DNA of 64,000 nucleotides from positions 1 to 64,000 of the forward strand of contig NZ_BJWF01000008.1 in assembly GCF_007990225.1 (NCBI RefSeq), given 5' to 3'. Source of the DNA: Enterococcus villorum. GTDB lineage: Bacteria; Bacillota; Bacilli; Lactobacillales; Enterococcaceae. The notes beneath the pieces are model-generated. The model did no database searches, was not told where the DNA came from, and saw only the letters and a program-made list of their open reading frames with translations. The position numbers and the translations under genes are program-made. Every line of letters begins with the position of its first letter. Position 1 is the first letter of the stretch. Shown piece by piece: positions 49,655 through 58,377 of the stretch.

Positions 49655-50890
49655 TTATTCCTCCCAGCGTTTCATACACAAGACCGCATTATGACCACCA
49701 AAGCCTAACGAATTACTCATCGCATAAGTAATTTGTGCCGGTTTGCTTTCATTAATCACTACATTTAAATCAATTTCTGGATCTTGTTTTTGAACATTGA
49801 TGTTTGGTGGAATAAATTGATGCTCAAGAGCCATTAAAGTGGCCAAAGCCTCAATACCACCAGCTGCCCCTAATAGATGGCCAGTCATTGATTTTGTACT
49901 ACTCACATAAGTATCTTTGAATGATTCACCTAGAGCAATTTGAATGGCTTTTGCTTCTGCTTGATCGTTAGCCGGTGTACTTGTTCCATGTGCATTGATA
50001 TAACCAACTTCTTTTGGTTCAATACCGGCTTCTGCCATAGCTAATTTCATGGCTTTTGAAGCACCTGATCCATCAGGTGTAGGAGCAGTCATATGGTAGG
50101 CATCACAGTTAGAGCCATAGCCAACGATTTCACCATAGATTTTAGCCCCACGAGCTTTAGCATGTTCTAAAGACTCAATAACTAAAACACCAGCACCTTC
50201 CCCCATAACGAAGCCGTTACGGTCTTCATCAAATGGAATAGACCCACGATTTGGCTCTTGTGCGGTAGATAATGCAGTTAACGCAGCAAAACCAGCAATC
50301 CCCATTTCACAAATGGTTGCTTCCGTTCCGCCAGCAAGAATGACATCTGAATAACCATGCTTGATGTTACGGAATGCTTCACCAATAGCATTAGTTCCAC
50401 TGGCACAAGCCGTAACAATTGCTGTACAAATCCCTTTTGCTCCAACTCTTAATGCAATGTTTCCAGCAGCCATGTTGGCAATTGCCATTGGCACAAACAT
50501 TGGCGAAACACGTTTTGGACCTTTTTCATGCATTCGAATGACTTGGTTTTCAATCGTTGGCAAACCACCGATACCTGATCCGACAATCACACCAAAACGA
50601 TCTTGATCCAGTTCATTTTTATTTAATCCACTCATTCCCATCGCTTCTAGCGCTGCATAAATGCCATAAATGGAAAACATATCCATTCGTTTGCTGTCTT
50701 TTTTCACAAAATATTTATCATATGGGAAATCTTTCACTTCACCAGCAAGTGTGATACCAGTTTCTGTGGCATCAAATTTTGTAATAGGAGCAATTCCATT
50801 TGTTCCTTTTTGTAAACTATCTAAAAAGCTTTCAGCATCATTACCAATTGGCGAAGTGACACCGTAGCCAGTAATTACTACTCGATTCAT
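49655..50890 (-). CDS. fabF: 3-oxoacyl-ACP synthase II
   Basis: This 411-residue condensing enzyme elongates acyl-ACP with malonyl-ACP. The Cys-His-His triad is in TACASGTNAIGEA (Cys near 163), NAHGTSTPANDQAE, and KSMTGHLLGAAG. It is preceded by AAAGGAGG, 17 nt after fabG. Confidence 0.96.
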   Translation of the reverse strand: MNRVVITGYGVTSPIGNDAESFLDSLQKGTNGIAPITKFDATETGITLAGEVKDFPYDKYFVKKDSKRMDMFSIYGIYAALEAMGMSGLNKNELDQDRFGVIVGSGIGGLPTIENQVIRMHEKGPKRVSPMFVPMAIANMAAGNIALRVGAKGICTAIVTACASGTNAIGEAFRNIKHGYSDVILAGGTEATICEMGIAGFAALTALSTAQEPNRGSIPFDEDRNGFVMGEGAGVLVIESLEHAKARGAKIYGEIVGYGSNCDAYHMTAPTPDGSGASKAMKLAMAEAGIEPKEVGYINAHGTSTPANDQAEAKAIQIALGESFKDTYVSSTKSMTGHLLGAAGGIEALATLMALEHQFIPPNINVQKQDPEIDLNVVINESKPAQITYAMSNSLGFGGHNAVLCMKRWEE

Positions 50891-50907
50891 TAATTGATTT
50901 CCTCCTT

Positions 50908-51645
50908 TTATCCGTGCATCACTAGTCCGCCATCAACATTGATGACCTGACCTGTAATATAAGGACTTTTCGCTAAGAAAATGGCTGCATTCGCTACATC
51001 TTCCACACTACCAAAACGTTGGAGCGGAATTTGTTTCACTACTTGTTCTTTAACTTTATCGGATAAAACTTCTGTCATATCAGTGGCAATAAAACCTGGA
51101 GCGATTGCATTGCAGGTCACCCCTCTTGCTGCTGCTTCACGAGCTACTGATTTTGTAAATCCAACGACACCTGCTTTACTTGCCGCATAATTAGCTTGCC
51201 CCACGTTGCCGATCAATCCAGAAACACTTGATAAATTGATGATTGTTCCCATACGTTTTTTCAACATTTTCTTTAAGACATGTTGTGTCATATTAAATGT
51301 ACCTGTTAAATTGATATCTAAACAAGATTTAAAATCTTCGGCTGACATACGCATAAGTAACTTGTCATTCGTCACCCCAGCATTATTGATTAATATGTCA
51401 ATTGAACCAAGTTGTTTTTCTGCCTCATCAATCATCAAGCCAGCTTTTTCGTAATCTGAAATGTCTCCTGAAACACCAATACAATTTACACCTTGCGCTT
51501 TGATTTCATCAATTTTTTCTACAGGAATTTCTTTTCGACCATTCAAAACGATATTTGCTCCTGCTTTTGCAAAGGCCATCGCCACAGCTGCTCCGATTCC
51601 TCTCGTACTACCTGTAATAAATACATTTTTTCCTGTTAGCTCCAT
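50908..51645 (-). CDS. fabG: 3-oxoacyl-ACP reductase FabG
   Basis: This 245-residue short-chain dehydrogenase uses NADPH to reduce 3-oxoacyl-ACP. It shows the TGSTRGIGAAVA cofactor loop, NNAGVT, and the Ser-Tyr-Lys site in NLSSVSGLIGN and YAASKAG. Its ATG lies inside the end of fabD (10-nt overlap). Confidence 0.96.
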   Translation of the reverse strand: MELTGKNVFITGSTRGIGAAVAMAFAKAGANIVLNGRKEIPVEKIDEIKAQGVNCIGVSGDISDYEKAGLMIDEAEKQLGSIDILINNAGVTNDKLLMRMSAEDFKSCLDINLTGTFNMTQHVLKKMLKKRMGTIINLSSVSGLIGNVGQANYAASKAGVVGFTKSVAREAAARGVTCNAIAPGFIATDMTEVLSDKVKEQVVKQIPLQRFGSVEDVANAAIFLAKSPYITGQVINVDGGLVMHG

Positions 51646-52571
51646 AACATACCTCCGATACTTGATATTGTTTCTTCAAAAGTTTGTTGATTTTCTACTC
51701 TTAACACGGGGATTGTTTTGTCGATTTTTTTCATAAAACCACTTAGTACCTTACCAGGACCTACTTCAATCACATGTTCAATCCCAAGTTCTTTCAACTG
51801 TTGAATACTTTCATAAAAATGAACCGGCTTCATCACTTGTTGTTCAAGTAGAGTCGGTATTTGGTCTTTTTTCATTATTTCAGTAGTGGTATTACTGATA
51901 ACTGGGATTTTAGGTTCATTAAAAGCAATCGTTTTTAGTTCGACAGCTAACTTTTTAGCTGCTGGCGCTAAAATTGCTGTATGGAAAGGACCACTTACAT
52001 TTAGTGGAATCATTCGTTTTATCCCTTTTTCTTGTAAAATTCGTACTGCTTCATCGACTGCTTTTTCTTCACCACCAATAACAATTTGTTGTGGGGTGTT
52101 GTAGTTGGCCGGTGAAACGATACCATATGCTTGGGCTTCTAAACAACTTTCTTCGATCACTTCTACTGGTGCATTCATAATTGCTACCATTTTGCCACTT
52201 CCAACTGGAGCAGCTTCGGTCATATAAGCGCCTCGTTTTGCCACTAACACTACTGCTTCACCAAATGTCAAAGCTTCACTTGCAACTAAAGCAGAATATT
52301 CTCCTAAACTTAAACCTAATGCAGCTTGAGGCATGATTCCTCGTTCTTTTAATAAACGATAAAAAGCAATACTTACGGTTAAAATCGCTGGCTGAGTATA
52401 AATGGTTTGATTCAATCGTTCATTTTCTGAAAAGCATAGTTCAGCCATATCATAGCCTAAAAGATCACTTGCTTCCTCAAACGTTTCTTTTACAGTGGTT
52501 TCATGGTATAAATCTTGTCCCATTCCTTGGTATTGAGCGCCTTGACCACTAAATAAAAATGCTGTTTTCAT
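51636..52571 (-). CDS. fabD: Malonyl-CoA:ACP transacylase
   Basis: This 311-residue enzyme loads malonate onto ACP. FLFSGQGAQYQGMG opens the protein, the active serine is in ALGLSLGEYSALVA (near 90), and the His lies in VSGPFHTAIL (near 200). The start at 52571 has GGAG upstream. In related clusters fabK lies immediately upstream; here it does not. Confidence 0.95.
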   Translation of the reverse strand: MKTAFLFSGQGAQYQGMGQDLYHETTVKETFEEASDLLGYDMAELCFSENERLNQTIYTQPAILTVSIAFYRLLKERGIMPQAALGLSLGEYSALVASEALTFGEAVVLVAKRGAYMTEAAPVGSGKMVAIMNAPVEVIEESCLEAQAYGIVSPANYNTPQQIVIGGEEKAVDEAVRILQEKGIKRMIPLNVSGPFHTAILAPAAKKLAVELKTIAFNEPKIPVISNTTTEIMKKDQIPTLLEQQVMKPVHFYESIQQLKELGIEHVIEVGPGKVLSGFMKKIDKTIPVLRVENQQTFEETISSIGGMLWS

Positions 52572-52608
52572 CTGTTTTTCTCCAATGTTCTTAGGATAAC
52601 GGTTCATT

Positions 52609-52651
52609 AAAAAAGACCAAGACATCCCTATTTAAGGAAAATGTCCCAGCC
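52609..52651 (-). terminator. Terminator-like hairpin between acpP and fabD
   Basis: On the minus strand GGCTGGGACAT (52641-52651) pairs over 11 bp, with G-U pairs, with ATGTCTTGGTC (52615-52625). It is followed by six U (52609-52614). It lies 20 nt past the acpP stop and would separate fabT-fabH-acpP from the rest of the cluster, at least in part. Confidence 0.7.
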
Positions 52652-52670
52652 CCCAACCTAATCTTAATGA

Positions 52671-52895
52671 TTATGCAGTTTGTTTTTCGACATACGTTAC
52701 TAAATCTTGAACTGTTTTGATGCCGTCTTCTGTTTCGATTTTTACGTCAAATTCATCTTCGATTTCATTGATAATTTGGAATAAATCTAAGCTATCAGCT
52801 TCCAAGTCTTCTTGGATGTTTGTTGTTAATTTGATTTCTTCTGTTTCTTTTCCTAATTCTTCTGCAATAATTTCTTGAATTTTTTCGAATACCAT
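52671..52895 (-). CDS. acpP: Acyl carrier protein
   Basis: This 74-residue acidic protein carries growing acyl chains on a phosphopantetheine attached to the serine in [10 protein letters not shown]. It has the usual four-helix pattern. The residue after Asp-Ser-Leu-Asp is Leu rather than the more common Thr/Val. It is preceded by GGAGG, 49 nt after fabH. Confidence 0.95.
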   Translation of the reverse strand: MVFEKIQEIIAEELGKETEEIKLTTNIQEDLEADSLDLFQIINEIEDEFDVKIETEDGIKTVQDLVTYVEKQTA

Positions 52896-52944
52896 AATTT
52901 ATATTCCTCCGATATTGTTTACAATTTTATGTTTTTTTATCAGT

Positions 52945-53907
52945 TTACAGTTCCATGAGGATGCTTCCCCATGTTAATCCTCCACCGTAACCTGTAAATA
53001 CTACTTTTTGTTTTTGACCTAACTTGATTTTTCCACTAGCTACCGCTTCATCTAAAAGAATTGGAATACTTGCAGCAGAAGTATTTCCATATTTATCCAT
53101 ATTTGTTAAAAATTTTTCTTGTGGTATCTTTACTTTTCGTGCAATTTTCTCAATGATTCTAAGATTTGCTTGATGCAAAAGTAGATAATCAATTGGCACG
53201 TTCTGGGTTATGTCTTTAATATTTTTCGCAACGTCTCTTACCGCAAAATCAAAAATATCTCTTCCGATCATTTTCAGATAAAAAGAACTTTCTAAATTTT
53301 TCGAGTAGACAGGCGAGTGATTGGAATGGTAACCAGCTGTTAATGCTGTACCTCGTGTTCCATCTGCTGCTAGATGTTCCGCTATTAATTTTTGTTTTGG
53401 ACCAGCTTCCAATAATATGCCACCAGCACCATCACCAAATAATACAGCGGTTGATCGGTCAGACCAATCAATCATCTTAGATAGTGTTTCGCCACCAATA
53501 ACGAGTCCTTTACTTGAACCGCAACGGATCATTTTCTCAGCTAAACTTAAAGCATAAACAAATCCAGAGCAGGCTGCACTTATATCAAATGCGAATGCTT
53601 TTGTTGCCCCTAGTTTGCCTTGAACTTGAACAGCTACAGATGGTGTTGCAAAATCTGGAGACATTGTTGCCACAATAATAAAATCGAGTTCTACAGGATC
53701 AATGTTCCTTTTTTTGATCAATTGTTCTGCTACTAAATAGCAAAGATCAGAAGTTTCTTGGTCTGTGACGCAACGTCTTTGTTTGATACCTGTTCGAGAT
53801 GAAATCCATTCATCTGAAGTGTCCATCATTTTAGAAAGATCATCGTTGGTAATGATTTTTTCGGGAAGGACACTAGCTGTTGCTGTGATCGTTCCAAATT
53901 GTTCCAT
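52945..53907 (-). CDS. fabH: 3-oxoacyl-ACP synthase III
   Basis: This 320-residue enzyme starts fatty acid synthesis by joining an acyl-CoA primer and malonyl-ACP. The catalytic Cys is in DISAACSGFVYAL (near 112), the His in LLLHQANLRI and the Asn in YGNTSAASIP. It lies 9 nt after fabT in the same transcript. Confidence 0.96.
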   Translation of the reverse strand: MEQFGTITATASVLPEKIITNDDLSKMMDTSDEWISSRTGIKQRRCVTDQETSDLCYLVAEQLIKKRNIDPVELDFIIVATMSPDFATPSVAVQVQGKLGATKAFAFDISAACSGFVYALSLAEKMIRCGSSKGLVIGGETLSKMIDWSDRSTAVLFGDGAGGILLEAGPKQKLIAEHLAADGTRGTALTAGYHSNHSPVYSKNLESSFYLKMIGRDIFDFAVRDVAKNIKDITQNVPIDYLLLHQANLRIIEKIARKVKIPQEKFLTNMDKYGNTSAASIPILLDEAVASGKIKLGQKQKVVFTGYGGGLTWGSILMEL

Positions 53908-53916
53908 TAAAAATCC

Positions 53917-54357
53917 TCACTTGTAATCTCGCAAAAAATCATGCAAGTTTTTCAATGCAGCCAGTAAAGCTTGTTGTTCATTTGTAGCCATACTATCCAA
54001 AATATTTTTGACCATTTCTCGATGAAAATGTTGGTGGACACGATATAAAAGTTTACCTTTTTTCGTTAAACCTAATTTCACCACGCGTCGATCATCTTCA
54101 CTCCGGATACGTTCAACATAGCCTTTTCTTACTAACTTATTGATAGCAGTGGTCAAGGTTCCAACAGTAATCGACAGTTCTTTGGCTACTTCTGAAGTCG
54201 TTTTTTTCTTGTACATACCGATTGCCTCGATCGTATGCATCTCTGTGATTGACAAATCTTTGAATTGAGATTTTTTTAATTCAGATTCCTCGATTGTCAA
54301 AATATCATTGAACACACTAACAAGATAATCATTTACTGTTTTTAAATCTGGTTCCAT
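53917..54357 (-). CDS. fabT: MarR-family fatty acid synthesis repressor FabT
   Basis: This 146-residue winged-helix dimer represses fab genes when bound to acyl-ACP. The recognition part is VAKELSITVGTLTTAINKLVRKGYVERIRSEDDRR, given here as positions about 50-84. Start at 54357 with GGTGGA upstream; the longer frame to 54390 overlaps the operator. Palindromic FabT boxes lie directly upstream, so it represses itself and the genes behind it. Confidence 0.92.
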   Translation of the reverse strand: MEPDLKTVNDYLVSVFNDILTIEESELKKSQFKDLSITEMHTIEAIGMYKKKTTSEVAKELSITVGTLTTAINKLVRKGYVERIRSEDDRRVVKLGLTKKGKLLYRVHQHFHREMVKNILDSMATNEQQALLAALKNLHDFLRDYK

Positions 54358-54376
54358 GTTCCACCGTCCACTAATT

Positions 54377-54435
54377 AGTTTGATTATCAAATCATTTGAT
54401 GTTCAAACTATATCTTAACTTTTTTCAAAATGCAA
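54377..54435 (-). promoter_or_regulatory. fabT promoter with two FabT operators
   Basis: On the minus strand there is a -35 TTGCAT (54430-54435), a 17-nt spacer and a -10 TATAGT (54407-54412). Overlapping and following the -10 are two near-palindromes, TTTGAACATCAAAT (about 54394-54408) and ATTTGATAATCAAACT (54377-54392). They match the streptococcal/enterococcal FabT site. Confidence 0.88.
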
Positions 54436-54549
54436 CCTTAAAACTTCATTTTTTTTAGTTATGATATTTTTCTAAGAAAAGCCTCATTTTAAAACCCTAT
54501 AAAATCAGCTTTTATCACATTAAAATTAAAAAATTAAGTGAAATAAATA

Positions 54550-54565
54550 TTTTGATTATCAAACT
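54550..54565. promoter_or_regulatory. Third FabT-like palindrome
   Basis: TTTTGATTATCAAACT lies about 115 bp upstream of the fabT promoter and 32 bp upstream of the -35 of the divergent nuclease gene. It could form a loop with the promoter-proximal sites or act on the divergent gene. Confidence 0.65.
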
Positions 54566-54596
54566 ATTTACTTCTGAACTTTCATAATCGAAACAG

Positions 54597-54625
54597 TTGT
54601 TCCATTCATCTAAATTTGGTATAGT
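54597..54625 (+). promoter_or_regulatory. Promoter of the UvrC-like gene
   Basis: A -35 TTGTTC (54597-54602), a 17-nt spacer and a -10 TATAGT (54620-54625) on the plus strand lie about 28 nt before the TTG start. Confidence 0.55.
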
Positions 54626-54653
54626 ATTTTTTGATAAAAAAGGAGAAAAAGCA

Positions 54654-55585
54654 TTGAAAGAAAAAGTCAAACAACTTCCTATGCTCCCAGGTGTCTATTT
54701 AATGAAAGATCATACTGGAACCGTTATATATGTAGGAAAAGCAAAAAAGTTAAAAAATCGAGTGAGCAGTTATTTTCATCATAGTAATCAGCACACAAAA
54801 AAAGTACGACGCTTAATTCATCACATCGAAGATTTTGATTACGTTGTAGTAGATACCGAACTAGATGCTTTGTTATTAGAATGTAAATTAATTCAGTATT
54901 ATCGTCCCTTTTACAACCACCAAATGAATTATTTCAGTAATTATAATTATTTACATATTTCAAATGATGGTTTTTCTCTCTCTGATACACCACTTAGTAA
55001 GACTTATGGGCCCTTTCGTCTTTATAAAAAAATGCCTATTATCCTTCGAATCTTAGAAGAAACTTATCAGATGCCTTGGCTTTCTGATATTAGTCTTTTG
55101 GCGTTGCAAACTCAATTACCAGAGATGGCGCAGCTTACATTGGAACAAAAGAAAAAAGAAATTCAAGGGCTTTTGCAAGGACGAAACAAGAAATTAGTGT
55201 CTTACTTAAAAAAAGACAAAACCATTTTATTCAAAATTTAAATTTTGAAAAAGCAGCACTGATCCAACAAGACATCGAACTATCCACTGCTTTCATCAGA
55301 AGAATTAAAGAACAGAAAATTTTTTTAAGAACACCGCGAATCACTTTCTCTGTCCCATTAGCAACAGATGAGACGAAGCGAAAACATTATTTGATTTGTT
55401 ATGGACAACTTGCGGAGACTAGCATTACTTCTCAAGGTGTATCTCCTCAATTTTATTATGAAAAAAAGGAGGAAAAATTGTCTTTAAAGCGACAATTATT
55501 GAAAGAAGAAATTGATCCTGTCTTGATTTTGATGAGTTATCACAAAAAGATTAAAGCTCAAATCGAGACTCATGTAGTAGAATAA
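54654..55585 (+). pseudogene. UvrC-like GIY-YIG nuclease, split by a -1 frameshift at A7
   Basis: The first frame (TTG 54654 to 55241, with AAGGAG upstream) encodes a GIY-YIG nuclease domain: LPGVYLMKDHTGTVIYVGKA matches the UvrC N-terminus. After the A7 run at 55208-55214, the -1 frame stays open to 55585. It continues with a UvrBC-type motif, NLNFEKAALIQQDIE, then about 90 further residues. Joined, they give about 310 residues, like a stand-alone UvrC N-terminal half (Cho-like), without the RNase H-like C-terminal nuclease. It is either inactivated by a one-base loss, restored by slippage at A-AAA-AAA, or a sequencing error. It is divergent from fabT. Confidence 0.8.
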
Positions 55586-55591
55586 TAAATC

Positions 55592-55635
55592 AAAAAAAGA
55601 CTTGATTGTCCAAAATGATTATTCCTTCAAGTCTT
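55592..55635 (-). terminator. Hairpin downstream of the UvrC-like gene
   Basis: AGACTTGA (55598-55605) pairs with TCAAGTCT (55627-55634), and the seven A at 55592-55598 give a U run on the minus strand. It could end minus-strand transcripts from ykuJ. Confidence 0.55.
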
Positions 55636-55750
55636 CGTTTGACTATTATTTTTCAAAGATCCATAATATTTTTACAAACTCACCAAGGAAAGTCTTAGTT
55701 TTTTAAAAACAATACTTGTTTTTCTATACTTTCCCTTCTATAGAAATATC

Positions 55751-55790
55751 AAAAAATCTCGAAAACAACTTTACTTGTTTTCGAGATTTT
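55751..55790. terminator. Bidirectional terminator between the UvrC-like gene and ykuJ
   Basis: A 16-bp perfect stem, AAAATCTCGAAAACAA (55753-55768) with TTGTTTTCGAGATTTT (55775-55790), has A/T runs on both sides. Confidence 0.8.
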
Positions 55791-55838
55791 CAGTTTCATT
55801 CTAAAAGCAGTCTGTGCAGTTTACGATCTTTTTTATAC

Positions 55839-56069
55839 TTATTGGATCAAGTCGTAAATTTCCATTGCAACGATATCGATATTATCAAATTCATACTGCT
55901 GATGTGAATCTGTTTCAGTTAATTCAAATGTTTCTGTCGCTTTATCATAAGTGACTGTACATTTTTCAACGCCCTCTTTTTCAAAACGACGAACTTGCAG
56001 TTCATTATCTGCTGATTCGACCATTGCCTCCAGTCGTTTAATGATTGCAACTAATTGTGAATGTGCCAT
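55839..56069 (-). CDS. ykuJ: YkuJ family protein (DUF1797)
   Basis: This 76-residue small soluble protein ends YEFDNIDIVAMEIYDLIQ, closely following the C-terminus of B. subtilis YkuJ as I remember it. The function is unknown. The start at 56069 has AGGAGG upstream; the longer frame is not supported. It lies 86 nt after the dehydrogenase gene. Confidence 0.85.
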   Translation of the reverse strand: MAHSQLVAIIKRLEAMVESADNELQVRRFEKEGVEKCTVTYDKATETFELTETDSHQQYEFDNIDIVAMEIYDLIQ

Positions 56070-56154
56070 CGGAGGTCCTCCTTTTCTTATTTCTGTTATA
56101 TTGTAACAAAAGCACAGCCGACTTGCATTGATTTTCTCCAAAAAAACTAGTTTT

Positions 56155-57042
56155 TTAAGATTTTTTTTCTGGGTTCTTCCCAGCAGGCCACCAAAGCTTA
56201 ATCAAAGCTTGGGTTCCATCATTTTCAAATCCTTGATCAGCTAGTTGTTCATATAGTTTTAGTGCTTGTGCCGTTGCTGGTAAATTTAGCGACATTTTAT
56301 TGGCTTCATCTAAAGCAATTTTTAAATCTTTAATAAAGTGCTTAACAAAAAATCCAGGTGTATAGTCTTCTCTTAAAATACGTGGAGAGTAATTACTCAA
56401 TGACCAGTTTGCTGCGCTACCGCCAGACAAGGTTGCAATCACTTTTTCCATATCAAGATTCGCTTTAGATGCATAAGCTAGCATTTCGGTCATTCCAGTC
56501 ATTGTTCCGGCAATCATGATTTGATTTGCCATTTTAGCATGTTGTCCTTTACCGGCTGTCCCATGTAAAGTAAAGGTTGAGCCAAATACTCGAAATAAAG
56601 GTAACACTTTCTCATACGTATTTTTTTCTCCTCCGACCATAATCGTTAAGGTCGCATTTTTAGCTCCAAGATCGCCCCCAGAAACTGGTGCATCCAGCGC
56701 TTTTGCACCTTTTTCTTTTGCGGTTTTCGCTATTTTTTCTGCGAGCGTTGGTGTACTTGTTGTTAAATCGATCAAAATACGATCTTTCACATCTGCCGCA
56801 AAGATGCCTGCATCCCCATAATAAATTTCTTCTACATCTTGGGGATAACCAACCATTGAAAAAATCACTTCACTATCTTTTGCCACTTCTTTAGGTGTAT
56901 CTGCCCATCGAGCGCCATTTTTTATCAGCTCATCTGTTTTTGATTTTGTTCGATTATAGACGGTGACTTCATGACCGGCATTCATTAAGTGAAAAGCGAT
57001 GGCACTACCCATGACGCCTGTCCCAATAAATCCTAATTTCAT
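56155..57042 (-). CDS. NAD(P)-dependent beta-hydroxyacid dehydrogenase
   Basis: This 295-residue enzyme is of the 3-hydroxyisobutyrate/tartronate semialdehyde reductase family. It has the N-terminal Rossmann motif GFIGTGVMGSAIAFHL, the substrate-binding signature LDAPVSGGDLGAK (near 118), and the catalytic Lys in KMANQIMIAGTM (near 168). The substrate cannot be read from the sequence. The ATG follows AGGAGG. It is separated from bgsB by a terminator. Confidence 0.88.
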   Translation of the reverse strand: MKLGFIGTGVMGSAIAFHLMNAGHEVTVYNRTKSKTDELIKNGARWADTPKEVAKDSEVIFSMVGYPQDVEEIYYGDAGIFAADVKDRILIDLTTSTPTLAEKIAKTAKEKGAKALDAPVSGGDLGAKNATLTIMVGGEKNTYEKVLPLFRVFGSTFTLHGTAGKGQHAKMANQIMIAGTMTGMTEMLAYASKANLDMEKVIATLSGGSAANWSLSNYSPRILREDYTPGFFVKHFIKDLKIALDEANKMSLNLPATAQALKLYEQLADQGFENDGTQALIKLWWPAGKNPEKKS

Positions 57043-57062
57043 CTTTTAGACCTCCTGAAAAT

Positions 57063-57112
57063 AAAAAAATCTTTGTCTCTATTTAGTATACGCTAGAAAC
57101 AAAGATTTTTTA
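57063..57112 (-). terminator. Terminator of bgsA-bgsB
   Basis: A 12-bp stem, AAAAATCTTTGT (57065-57076) with ACAAAGATTTTT (57099-57110), and flanking A/T runs lie just past bgsB. Confidence 0.75.
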
Positions 57113-57129
57113 TAAATAATTACTTAAAA

Positions 57130-58353
57130 TTATCGTTTAAATGAATTTAATTTAATTTTTATTTTTTCAATAGAAGCTTCTTCTTCTTTTCTTTTCAGTT
57201 CTTTCGCATGATAAACAATCATGTCTTCATAAAATTCAAGCATTGCCTCACCGAAGTGCGTAGAAGAAATATCATATAATTTTGATTGCAATACTTCAGG
57301 GTCATGAGAAACTCCGCTTTTTATATAATCAATAAGTGCTGGTGCGAAATCATTATCTGTTTTAAATGTCTTTCCTAAAGAGGGATGATCAAATAAACGG
57401 TTTAAATAAGCATTTCCTTCAATCACACACGGTGTACCTGCTGCCATCGCTTCTGTATAAGTCAATCCTTGTGTCTCTGAGGTTGACGCACTGACAAAGT
57501 AATCGGCTGCTTTATAATATAAGGCAACATCATCATTATCTATTTCACCTGTAAATTGAATAAATTCACTTAGATTCAATTCAATAATCAACTCTTGTAA
57601 TTCTTCCAAATACGGTCCTTTTCCAACAATAACCATTCGGGCATTCGGATATGTTTTTAAGACTTGAGGGAATCCATGAACTAACGCCTGAATATTTTTT
57701 TCATAAGAGATGCGACTTAAAGAAAGAATCATGAGATCGTCTTTTTTTATATTTAATGATTGTCTGACTTTTTCAATCGCTTGTTCAGTGATATCAGGAC
57801 GTTTGAATTTCTCAATATCAATACCGGTTGGAATCACACGTAATGGCGTCACAACACCATAGCTTCTCAATGTATCAATCACTCGTTCACTTGGACAGAC
57901 CACACCTGTTGTATGATTAACGAACAAACGTGATAAGTATTTCACATGAGATTGACGTATGACTTTGCCTTTTGCAATATAATGCAGATAGTCCTCATAC
58001 ATCGTATGGTATGTGTGAACCAAAGGAATTTTTAATTTTTTAGCAACCATTTTTCCTAAGATACCGGCACCAAATTCAGTATGTGTATGAATCAACTCTA
58101 ACTCTAATTCTTTCGCCACTAAATAAGCGTACCACATCCCTCTGACCACTATTCTACGATCCTTAAAAGAAACGAACGGAACGCTGGGCATGCGGATAAC
58201 ATCCTTTTCTATCCTGTCTGCATTGGGATCCGTGGTCGTAAAAATATAGACTTCATGTCCATTTTTTTCTAATTCGGCTTTTAATGTTTTGATCGATGTA
58301 GCAACTCCACTTACCTGTGGAAAATAGGTATCGGTAAAAAAGCCAATTTTCAT
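57130..58353 (-). CDS. bgsB: 1,2-diacylglycerol 3-glucosyltransferase
   Basis: This 407-residue GT4 (GT-B fold) enzyme adds glucose to diacylglycerol to make monoglucosyl-DAG, the first step toward the glycolipid anchor of lipoteichoic acid. It has the acceptor loop KIGFFTDTYFPQVSGVATSI at the start and the E-x7-E region SASTSETQGLTYTEAMAAG (near 300). A basic amphipathic C-terminus suits membrane contact. It follows bgsA by 24 nt, the E. faecalis order as I recall it. Confidence 0.88.
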   Translation of the reverse strand: MKIGFFTDTYFPQVSGVATSIKTLKAELEKNGHEVYIFTTTDPNADRIEKDVIRMPSVPFVSFKDRRIVVRGMWYAYLVAKELELELIHTHTEFGAGILGKMVAKKLKIPLVHTYHTMYEDYLHYIAKGKVIRQSHVKYLSRLFVNHTTGVVCPSERVIDTLRSYGVVTPLRVIPTGIDIEKFKRPDITEQAIEKVRQSLNIKKDDLMILSLSRISYEKNIQALVHGFPQVLKTYPNARMVIVGKGPYLEELQELIIELNLSEFIQFTGEIDNDDVALYYKAADYFVSASTSETQGLTYTEAMAAGTPCVIEGNAYLNRLFDHPSLGKTFKTDNDFAPALIDYIKSGVSHDPEVLQSKLYDISSTHFGEAMLEFYEDMIVYHAKELKRKEEEASIEKIKIKLNSFKR

Positions 58354-58377
58354 GATTTTTTGCCTCCAAACTACCCT

